In this document: one piece after another, positions 58,360 to 64,000 of the stretch
Layout of the letters: every line of letters starts with the position of its first letter
How positions within the stretch are numbered: position 1 is the stretch's first letter
From: an uncultured Ruminococcus sp.
Lineage (GTDB): Bacteria > Bacillota > Clostridia > Oscillospirales > Ruminococcaceae
Assembly (NCBI GenBank): GCA_902800795.1
Contig: CADCFQ010000005.1
Location: 36,499-100,498 of the forward strand
Direction of reading: 5' to 3'
DNA length: 64,000 bases
Translations under genes and position numbers: made by a program
The notes under the pieces: model-generated
What the model saw: only the letters and a program-made list of their open reading frames with translations
Told to the model about the DNA's origin: nothing
Database searches by the model: none

Positions 58360-58995
58360 TCAAGCCTTAGTTTTCTTCAAATGTCTCAGCAGCGTCTTCA
58401 TCGGGTGCTTGTGCTCCTTATAAAAATGCTGATAGTCCTTCTGCGTCTGCCAATGGCCGCCCCAGCGCCAGCCACGGGCTGTGAATATCTTATAGCAGAC
58501 ATCATCCTCGTCGATCTTGTGCTCGAAGTCACGGCTGCGGTCGGCGTAAGCCTCCCCTGCCGGCGGCATTATCTTCTCCCCGACGATGTAGGGGTTATAC
58601 AGCGGATTTATGTCTATCGCCCTGCCAAAGCCGTGCGCCGACACTGTCTGTGTGCCTGACACCGTGCGGTAGTTGAACGACGAGCTGTTGTTGTCGGCCA
58701 TAGAAAGGTCGTCGTCTGCGCCGTAGTGGTCAACGAGCCTGATCTTTTCTATCTCATAGCCGCTGTCAAAGAGCTCCGAGAAGATCTGAAGCACCTCTTT
58801 TGCAAGGCGCCTGTCAACTATCATCTCGCCATCGCATACATTGTGGTCAAAATCGTAGTATCTTAACTTCAGATAGCTCAGGTCCTCCGCCTTCACATTC
58901 TCATTCGGCTTGAGCGACACCCCTGTGATAAACTCAAGTATATCATCGGGTATCTCCTGACAGGAAAAACCCTCTCTTAAAACGAAAACGCTCAT
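58360..58995 (-). CDS. M15 family peptidase (VanY/endolysin-like)
   Basis: 211 residues with the M15 zinc motifs SAHGFGRAIDIN (HxxxxxxD) and WGGHW, acting on D-Ala or L-Ala-D-Glu bonds in peptidoglycan peptides in known members. No signal peptide or membrane helix is present at the start, which is set by AAGGAGG upstream of the ATG. It may be exported by another route, released by lysis, or used in cytosolic muropeptide recycling. Confidence 0.85.
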   Translation of the reverse strand: MSVFVLREGFSCQEIPDDILEFITGVSLKPNENVKAEDLSYLKLRYYDFDHNVCDGEMIVDRRLAKEVLQIFSELFDSGYEIEKIRLVDHYGADDDLSMADNNSSSFNYRTVSGTQTVSAHGFGRAIDINPLYNPYIVGEKIMPPAGEAYADRSRDFEHKIDEDDVCYKIFTARGWRWGGHWQTQKDYQHFYKEHKHPMKTLLRHLKKTKA

Positions 58996-59068
58996 AAGTC
59001 CTCCTTATATGGTTGCGGGATCTATCCCTCGCCGCTTTCGGCGGCTCAGGTCGTGCAAAAAGCATTCT

Positions 59069-59098
59069 CCCATACGGGAGAGATACCATTTTGCCGGG
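59069..59098. repeat. partial relative of the 50.5-kb palindrome
   Basis: TCTCCC-ATAC-GGGAGA followed by TACCATTTTGC. In the opposite orientation it reads AAAATGGTATCTCTCCC, close to the arm of the 21-bp stem near 50558-50603. Confidence 0.5.
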
Positions 59099-59153
59099 CT
59101 TTACAGCCGCCAGTGTGCAAAAAAGCGGACAGTTTCCTGTCCGCTTGTGGTTA

Positions 59154-60662
59154 CTACATCCAGTCTTCGCTGTCGTCACTCTCATAATACATTACAACAG
59201 GCGTTCCTATCTCTACATTGTCATAAAGATACTTCGCACCCTCGAAAGGCATATTGATACAACCGTGCGAACCGTTCCAGGTGTATATCGAGCCGCCGAA
59301 GGCTCCGCCTCTCCACTGGCTGTCGTGCATTCCTATTCCGCAGAGGGAAATGTTGTTCCAGTAGTCGCAGGTGGTGTCCCACTCCTCGCCGTCGGCGTTC
59401 CTGTCCTTCATACGGTAGTTAGTTGCCTTTGCCCAGAGCTTGTAAACGCCCGGGAATGTGGTCCTTGTTCTCGAGGTGGTCTGGCCGGAAACTATATAGC
59501 AGTCATAATCCAGCTCGCCGTCAACATAATACCACATATGCTGTGCGCTGAGATCCACCTCGATGTAGGTCTTTCCGATATCGTCATTTGCGCTCCTTGC
59601 AGACTCGACACCTGTGTAAACATAGCCGCAGGGATCCTCATAGTAGTAGGGCTTGATAGAATCAATGCTCTTGCCCTCGTAAAGCAGCTGTACCAGCTCC
59701 TCACAGGTCTTCTCCTGGTCTATCCACCAGCCGTACTTCGCATCGGTGCTGGGGGGAACGATTATATCGCCCTGCTCTGTGGCATGGAACTTTCTGGGCT
59801 TGTTGAGAGTGTCATACTTTGCCGCCAGCTCCTCCACATAAGCCATCACCTTGTCCTCGTCAACGTCATAGGATTGATCCTCGTTGACCTCAAGCATCTG
59901 CATCAGCTTGTCGCCTGTCAGTGTCTCGGTGGTGTAGTCAAAGTCATAGGTGATATACATATTGAAGATGTTGTTCATCTTGTCGCATTTTTCCTGGACA
60001 TCCTTAGCCTTGATAACAGGGCTCTCATAAACGCCGCAGTCCTTGTCGAGCACAAGGCTCATCTCGCCGTTTGCAGCAGCTGTGTTCACCAGCGCCACAA
60101 GCCTGTCCATATCCACGACCTTGTCGCCCTGTGTCTCGGGAACGACGGAATAACCTGTTCCGTCCTCATTGAGAACGACTATCGCATCAGAAGTAGCGGT
60201 GCTGCCCCAGTCGGCAGTCCTTACTATCTGGTCAAGCTTATCCTTATTATAGCTTGCTGTCTCTATATACTCATAGTCCCTCTTGGAAACGAGAGCCGTT
60301 ACCCAGGAGCTTTTCTTCCTGTCGTTATAGAACTTCTTTATCGAATCTTTCGCACTTATCTCATAGTCGATATCGGAAGTCTTGATCTCAACTGTCTTTC
60401 CGCTTACAGTAGTAACAGTAAGCTTTGAAGGCAGATCATCCGCCCCCAGCAGATCATAAGCCTGTTCAAGGGTCTTCCCGCTCACGATCTTGCCGTTTAT
60501 CCTTGTGTTGGCAAGGAACTTATCGCTGTAATAAGATCTGCCTATCAGAAAGCCGATAACAATAAACAGAACGATAACGCCGACGATTATGCCGCATATC
60601 ATCCCGACAGAAGCCTGTTTCTTTTTCTTCTTTTTCTTTTTTGCATTGGCAGCTGTACCCAA
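59154..60662 (-). CDS. L,D-transpeptidase with PG-binding_4 domains (copy 2)
   Basis: 502 residues with the same plan as the gene at 47317-49086, but with a very short cytoplasmic tail: eight lysines in a row, then one membrane helix, two PG_binding_4-type modules and a C-terminal YkuD domain with GSHGCINMPF. It starts at a TTG with GAGGAAGG upstream; the next methionine lies inside the membrane helix, so the TTG is very likely correct. The last ~9 residues are acidic. Confidence 0.92.
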   Translation of the reverse strand: MGTAANAKKKKKKKKQASVGMICGIIVGVIVLFIVIGFLIGRSYYSDKFLANTRINGKIVSGKTLEQAYDLLGADDLPSKLTVTTVSGKTVEIKTSDIDYEISAKDSIKKFYNDRKKSSWVTALVSKRDYEYIETASYNKDKLDQIVRTADWGSTATSDAIVVLNEDGTGYSVVPETQGDKVVDMDRLVALVNTAAANGEMSLVLDKDCGVYESPVIKAKDVQEKCDKMNNIFNMYITYDFDYTTETLTGDKLMQMLEVNEDQSYDVDEDKVMAYVEELAAKYDTLNKPRKFHATEQGDIIVPPSTDAKYGWWIDQEKTCEELVQLLYEGKSIDSIKPYYYEDPCGYVYTGVESARSANDDIGKTYIEVDLSAQHMWYYVDGELDYDCYIVSGQTTSRTRTTFPGVYKLWAKATNYRMKDRNADGEEWDTTCDYWNNISLCGIGMHDSQWRGGAFGGSIYTWNGSHGCINMPFEGAKYLYDNVEIGTPVVMYYESDDSEDWM

Positions 60663-60829
60663 TTTATTGACCCTTCCTCACTTTATAAAATCGCATAGTT
60701 ATCCTATTATGTTTTGTTATTATACCACACAACTCGTCACTTGTCTACCCTTTTCCTATGATTTCGATGTTTTAAACAATCTGTGAATATTGAAGTCCTA
60801 AAAAATGGTCAATTTGATATCCGGAAAAA

Positions 60830-60893
60830 ATGAATAATGAATAACGAATATTGAATAATGAATAATTAAGGTATCGCCTGCGGCGATGATATT
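60830..60893 (+). repeat. dispersed palindromic repeat, copy B
   Basis: Short AATAATGAATA-type repeats followed by TTAAGGTATCGCC-TGC-GGCGATGAT on the plus strand. The core 60866-60890 is identical in 25 of 25 positions to copy A (20122-20146, minus strand). It lies between two minus-strand genes, opposite to their direction. Confidence 0.7.
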
Positions 60894-60918
60894 TAGTAAA
60901 CGCTCTCAGCAAAAAGAC

Positions 60919-60948
60919 AAAAAAACTCCCGGCGCAAAAGGCCGGGAG
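60919..60948 (-). terminator. terminator of the secreted transglutaminase gene
   Basis: On the minus strand CTCCCGGC and GCCGGGAG pair, followed by TTTTTTT. Confidence 0.9.
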
Positions 60949-60960
60949 AAAATGGTCGGT

Positions 60961-62190
60961 TTAATTTTTGATATAGTTTCCTGCAACCTCTGCATAAGTC
61001 TTGCAGAACCTTGCGTGAGAGGTATATCCTCCCCATGACATATCGTCATCTACCTGTGCGTCCATAACATAGACCTGACCGTTGATGATGACCTCTGTCC
61101 ACATATGATATCCGTAGCCGCCTGCTGCCATAGCTGTCTGGCCGTCAACGGTCCTTGCGTTGAAGCCCATATACTTGAGCATAGCAGTGAGCGTTCTCGA
61201 ATACTCGGTGCAGGTGCCGAAGCCGTTTACAAGAACAGACTTGTAAGGCTCGTTCCAGCCGCCGTAAGCATAATATGTGTTCTTAATGAGATAATCGTAT
61301 ACCGCAAGAGCCTTTTCATAGTTGCTCATACCGTCGTTTACGATCTTCGCAAGATAGGTACGGACTATCTTGTCGTCATCACCTGACAGGCAATAGTTAG
61401 GTGAAAGCACAGCATTGTTGAGCCTTGACTCGGGTGTAGCGCCGTTGTCCGCTGTCGTAGTCTGCTTTTTGGTAGTGGTCGCCTTTGTGGTGGTCGTGGT
61501 GGTGGTTGCAGGCTTTGGTGCGGCTGTGGCTTTTGTTGTTGTGGTCGTGGTGGTCTCCGGCGGAACAGTCAGGATATCCGGCAGTGTGGTCACGGGCGGA
61601 GCTGTGGTAGTGGTTGTGATAACAGGTGCAGCGGTGGTCGTGTCCTCTGTCTGTTCCCAGTCCACATAATCATCAGCAGGTACTGTGGTCGTCGTCACCA
61701 CATCAGCATAGTCCGCATCCTCATAGTCGTTGGTCTGCTCCTCGGCAGACATATCTATCCAGTCGTCTTCGGTGTCATCATCCGCATAAGAATTATCTGC
61801 CGGCGGATCGAAGGTAACTTCGATGATGCCCGAAGGCTCTTCGTAATAATCTTCCTCTTCCTCGGTCACTGTGGTCTCGGGGGCTTCTGTAAGCTCCGGC
61901 TCGGTCTCTGTCTTTTTAACAGTTGTCTGCACCGGTTCTGTTTCTTTCGGTGTCTCGGCTTCCGCGGTCGTCTGCACGGCGTTAACAGTTACCTCTGCGT
62001 CGCCCATCTGCTGTGCAGCATGGACAGTTTCGAGCTTTTCCTCCTCCAAGGTGTTTACCGGAGGAATATTTTTATCCGGCTTTATAGCCGTTCTGTCCAG
62101 GTCTGCAAAAACAGCCGCTGATGCACTAAGTACACCGACAGCAGTGACCGCTGCAAGCTTGCGTTTGAGCCCGGATACTAAATAACCCAT
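60961..62190 (-). CDS. exported transglutaminase-like protein with Thr-rich linker
   Basis: 409 residues. The ATG at 62190 follows AGGAGAGG. An N-terminal signal or anchor helix (about 13-31) is followed by ~220 residues of acidic and Thr/Pro-rich low-complexity sequence with long threonine runs. A C-terminal transglutaminase-like domain (about 265-405) carries Cys in GFGTCTEYSRTL, His in YGYHMWTEVII and Asp in YVMDAQVDD. The complete triad suggests an active cysteine protease or cross-linker. It has no dockerin or sorting signal. Confidence 0.87.
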   Translation of the reverse strand: MGYLVSGLKRKLAAVTAVGVLSASAAVFADLDRTAIKPDKNIPPVNTLEEEKLETVHAAQQMGDAEVTVNAVQTTAEAETPKETEPVQTTVKKTETEPELTEAPETTVTEEEEDYYEEPSGIIEVTFDPPADNSYADDDTEDDWIDMSAEEQTNDYEDADYADVVTTTTVPADDYVDWEQTEDTTTAAPVITTTTTAPPVTTLPDILTVPPETTTTTTTKATAAPKPATTTTTTTKATTTKKQTTTADNGATPESRLNNAVLSPNYCLSGDDDKIVRTYLAKIVNDGMSNYEKALAVYDYLIKNTYYAYGGWNEPYKSVLVNGFGTCTEYSRTLTAMLKYMGFNARTVDGQTAMAAGGYGYHMWTEVIINGQVYVMDAQVDDDMSWGGYTSHARFCKTYAEVAGNYIKN

Positions 62191-62282
62191 GTATAACACC
62201 TCTCCTTTCGATTTGTTACCTCATTATTCTGTTTTTTAAGGTAACTATCCTAATTTTTACACAATTTTTGGCGACCGTTGTC

Positions 62283-62311
62283 ATTATATCTCATATTATA
62301 ATCCTTGTCAA
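62283..62311 (-). promoter_or_regulatory. promoter of the secreted transglutaminase gene
   Basis: On the minus strand TTGACA (62306-62311), 17 bp, TATAAT (62283-62288): consensus. Confidence 0.85.
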
Positions 62312-62493
62312 GCCGAGCTGTAACCGAAATGTAATCGAAAACGTTTCAGAAACTCTCATTTATGAACTACCTGTGAACCAATTATTATATCTTATTGTGC
62401 AACTTTCTTTTCAGTACAGTAAAACGGACTAGTTCTTGGGCATTTTACACAAAAATATTAAAACATTTATTAATAATACGAAAAAAAGGACAA

Positions 62494-62757
62494 TTAAAAC
62501 CAACTGCTCCCCTTTGCGGATCTTATTAGATCAATTAAGTAAAAAAACGTACTGATACCCGGTACAAAAAGTGAGCCCATACTTCCAAAGCACAGCGCTC
62601 CCCAACCAGTGGAGAGCGCAGCACCGAAGTATAGAATTATATGGAGAAAAAAGAATATGAATTGCTTGGTCTGTGATTTTGTTATCTGCTTTCTTTTGTT
62701 CCTGTGACTATAGTATACCCCTCCAATGTGACAGCTTTGTGTCAGCCTTCTGAAAGG
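62494..62757 (-). pseudogene. possible remnant of a small membrane (TM2-like) protein gene
   Basis: The frame is open for about 87 codons before a TAA at 62494-62496 but has no usable start codon; the only ATG leaves 28 residues. The translation contains a basic stretch, a hydrophobic helix (KQFIFFFLHIILYFG), then TGWGAL and a final STFFYLIDLI. The last part resembles the end of TM2-domain proteins. A GGAGGGG lies near 62723 without a matching ATG, GTG or TTG. Decayed gene or chance frame. Confidence 0.25.
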
Positions 62758-62774
62758 TTAGGGGCAGGTTTACC

Positions 62775-62814
62775 CAAAAACAAAAAAACACTCCTGCAAA
62801 AAGCAGAAGTGTTT
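62775..62814 (-). terminator. terminator of the ferredoxin gene
   Basis: AAACACT-C-CTGC (62786-62797) with GCAG-A-AGTGTTT (62803-62814), followed on the minus strand by a T-run. Confidence 0.85.
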
Positions 62815-62837
62815 CATCGCTATTATGTATCAGCAAA

Positions 62838-63008
62838 TTACTGAGCGGAAGGTGCTCCTACAGGACAAGCTCCCTCGCAAGCGCCGCAGTCGATGCAAGC
62901 ACTCTCGTCGATAACGTACTTTCCGTCGCCCTCAGAGATAGCGCCAACAGGACATCCCTCTGCGCAAGCGCCGCAGCTGATGCAATCGTCAGAAATCTTA
63001 TATGCCAT
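62838..63008 (-). CDS. 2[4Fe-4S] ferredoxin
   Basis: A 56-residue clostridial-type ferredoxin carrying low-potential electrons for hydrogenase, PFOR and related enzymes. Two cluster motifs are present: CISCGACAEGCP (Cys 9, 12, 15, 19) and CIDCGACEGACP (Cys 38, 41, 44, 48), each followed by VGA. GGAGGT lies eight nt before the ATG. It is monocistronic, with its own promoter and terminator. Confidence 0.96.
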   Translation of the reverse strand: MAYKISDDCISCGACAEGCPVGAISEGDGKYVIDESACIDCGACEGACPVGAPSAQ

Positions 63009-63056
63009 ACCAAATGACCTCCATTCATAGAATTCGGGGCTTTTTCACCCTCAAAT

Positions 63057-63087
63057 ATTATAATAACACATATTCACTTTTTTTCAA
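63057..63087 (-). promoter_or_regulatory. probable promoter of the ferredoxin gene
   Basis: On the minus strand TTGAAA (63082-63087), 19 bp, TATAAT (63057-63062). The long spacer is unlike the 17 bp at other promoters here and may mark regulated expression. Confidence 0.55.
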
Positions 63088-63119
63088 GTCCTTCATCCGA
63101 CTTTTAACGGAAATTTAAT

Positions 63120-63175
63120 AATTGGTTAGTCAAAGCTAACTAATTATTAGGTTAGTCATAGCTAACCTAATAATT
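63120..63175. promoter_or_regulatory. tandem palindromes with iron-box-like half-sites
   Basis: AATTGGTTAG-N6-CTAACTAATT (63120-63145, one G-T mismatch) overlaps a perfect AATTATTAGGTTAG-N6-CTAACCTAATAATT (63142-63175). The half-sites TTAGGTTAG and CTAACCTAA equal those of the DtxR/IdeR consensus, but the spacing is 6 instead of 1. They lie about 35-90 bp upstream of the ferredoxin -35. Confidence 0.45.
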
Positions 63176-63311
63176 ATAGCCATAAGAATCCGCCCGAAGG
63201 GTGTTGGAGTGACAGGAAAACAAAAGCCCCCGCCATAAGACAGATACCTATATAGAAGTTTTGCCCCTGAGTGTTACAAAGCACTCAGGGGCATTGTGCA
63301 TATTTATGTTG

Positions 63312-63821
63312 CTAAGATAAATCAGAATTTTGAACAGGAAAAGTATACATTATTTCCCGAAGATCTTTTCCACCGATATTATCAGTCATGTATTCATTAG
63401 AACACCAAAAACCATTTTTTTCATAGAACCTTCTTGCACTCCAATTATCCTCTAAAACCCACAGCAAAAGTTTCGTAAATCCAAGCAAGTTTAATTCTTC
63501 TATACATTTTCTCAAAAGATGATTACCATAGCCTTTACCTATATAATCAGGCAGAAAATAGATTGAAACGATCTCTCCATATTCGCTGAACTTTTCCCAT
63601 CTGGATTTGCAGAAACTTGCAGTTCCGATTATCATTTCATTCTCTATTAAAACAAGTGTATGAAGTCCTGTTTTGGTAACGGTGTTTGCCCAGCGACCTT
63701 TGGGTATGCTGTTGAGATAATCTTGCGGAATAATGTCTCTATATGCGTATTTCCAACTGCATTCATATATATTGCTTATTTCAAGGAGATCATCCTCTTG
63801 TTGTAAATATCGTATTATCAT
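63312..63821 (-). CDS. GNAT family N-acetyltransferase
   Basis: 169-residue acetyl-CoA-dependent acetyltransferase. The acetyl-CoA loop appears as LPDYIGKGYGNHLL (R/Q-x-x-G-x-G/A type), followed by KLLLWVLEDNWSARRFYEKNGF. The substrate is unknown. The gene is markedly more AT-rich than the rest of the window and uses codons such as ATA, AAT and TTA freely, suggesting recent acquisition. Confidence 0.9.
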   Translation of the reverse strand: MIIRYLQQEDDLLEISNIYECSWKYAYRDIIPQDYLNSIPKGRWANTVTKTGLHTLVLIENEMIIGTASFCKSRWEKFSEYGEIVSIYFLPDYIGKGYGNHLLRKCIEELNLLGFTKLLLWVLEDNWSARRFYEKNGFWCSNEYMTDNIGGKDLREIMYTFPVQNSDLS

Positions 63822-63861
63822 TTTCAGCCTACTTTCTAAATTCCGATTTTTGTCAGTAACA

Positions 63862-63890
63862 ATTATAGCACATCAACTCTGTACTGTCAA
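63862..63890 (-). promoter_or_regulatory. promoter of the GNAT gene
   Basis: On the minus strand TTGACA (63885-63890), 17 bp, TATAAT (63862-63867): consensus. Confidence 0.8.
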
Positions 63891-63893
63891 TAG

Positions 63894-64000
63894 AAACGCC
63901 ATACTTGTAATGTCAATAGGGAACAAACTCTAATCGAAGTGAACCTCACCGATGCCGATGAAGAAAATGCGGATTTTACGCACTTTTTTGCGGAATTTTC
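63894..64000 (+). CDS. possible start of an unidentified gene at the right edge
   Basis: The frame is open from 63894 to the end of the window. A GTG at 63939 could be the start, giving an acidic N-terminus (NLTDADEENADFTHF) with more host-like composition than the GNAT gene. There is no ribosome binding site at a good distance. Too short to identify. Confidence 0.25.

Larger units (their letters stand above)
62191..62837. other. intergenic region with promoter, stem-loop and possible gene remnant
   Basis: 647 bp. It contains the promoter of the transglutaminase gene (62283-62311), a GAAAACGTTTC site upstream of it (62337-62347) that resembles a LacI/CcpA-type operator, an imperfect hairpin at about 62578-62640 (ATACTTC/GAAGTAT outside, GCGCTCC/GGAGAGCGC inside), and an open minus-strand frame described separately. 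Confidence 0.55.
63009..63311. other. regulatory region upstream of the ferredoxin
   Basis: 303 bp without a gene. It contains the ferredoxin promoter, two tandem palindromes (63120-63175) and a perfect 12-bp hairpin (TGCCCCTGAGTG/CACTCAGGGGCA, about 63255-63286) near the end of the GNAT gene that lacks a T-run. Confidence 0.65.

Noticed and set aside
63120..63175. Tandem palindromes as a mini-CRISPR
   Set aside because: Only two overlapping units, no spacer-like unique sequence and no cas genes.
63255..63286. 12-bp hairpin after the GNAT gene as a terminator
   Set aside because: The stem is perfect but no T-run follows on the minus strand; left as an unassigned hairpin.

Overview
The window is chromosomal DNA from an anaerobic, low-to-medium GC Firmicute. 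A member of the Oscillospiraceae, most likely a Ruminococcus or close relative, fits best. The evidence is a secreted protein with a C-terminal dockerin, a 2[4Fe-4S] ferredoxin, a complete spoIIIA sporulation operon, a T-box controlled type-2 IleS, and the clostridial order spoIIIAA-AH / asp23-like / nusB / xseA-xseB-ispA-dxs-tlyA-nadK-argR-recN. This placement is inference from gene content; no 16S rRNA is present.

Layout. 1-7.4 kb (minus strand): rnjA, gdpP, rplI, dnaB, tilS and the start of ftsH, a replication/RNA-turnover block. 7.4-14.4 kb (plus strand): a palindrome-rich gap, pcrA, tRNA-Lys, a small unknown ORF, and a T-box leader with ileS. 14.4-19.9 kb (minus): thyX, a thymidylate-kinase-like gene, a DJ-1/PfpI gene, fau, mltG and a U32 (TrhP-like) gene. 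20.1-34.8 kb (minus): the sporulation/isoprenoid/DNA-repair block from spoIIIAA down to recN, with many 4-17 bp overlaps. 34.9-39.9 kb (plus): MoxR ATPase, DUF58 protein and a membrane transglutaminase. 39.9-45.8 kb (minus): a metallophosphoesterase and a sugar ABC importer without its ATPase, under a LacI regulator. 46.4-50.5 kb: tRNA-Arg, a sirtuin, an L,D-transpeptidase and ilvE. 50.7-62.2 kb (minus): mgtE with a long leader, a membrane-anchored cell-wall-repeat protein, a cysteine-desulfurase-like gene with a DUF3343 gene, the dockerin protein, an M15 peptidase, a second L,D-transpeptidase and a secreted transglutaminase-like protein. 62.2-64 kb: a possible broken membrane-protein gene, a ferredoxin too short for routine ORF calling, tandem palindromes and an AT-rich GNAT acetyltransferase.

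How the genes work together. The second half is weighted towards the cell envelope: two L,D-transpeptidases, MltG, an M15 peptidase, a cell-wall repeat protein, two transglutaminase-like proteins and a MoxR/DUF58 pair. The first half is mostly core housekeeping in compact, translationally coupled operons. Promoters are easy to read. Many have a TTGACA-like box, exactly 17 bp, then TATAAT, and several carry a TGTGG extension before the -10.

I found no CRISPR array, insertion sequence, prophage, toxin-antitoxin pair or recognisable defence system. The least explained signals are: (1) the ~420-nt structured mgtE leader with a possible 24-codon upstream ORF and no riboswitch class I can recognise; (2) a dispersed repeat with a 25-nt identical core, one copy of which supplies the recN terminator and overlaps its stop codon; (3) palindrome clusters in several intergenic gaps; (4) tandem palindromes upstream of the ferredoxin with half-sites like a DtxR/IdeR iron box.
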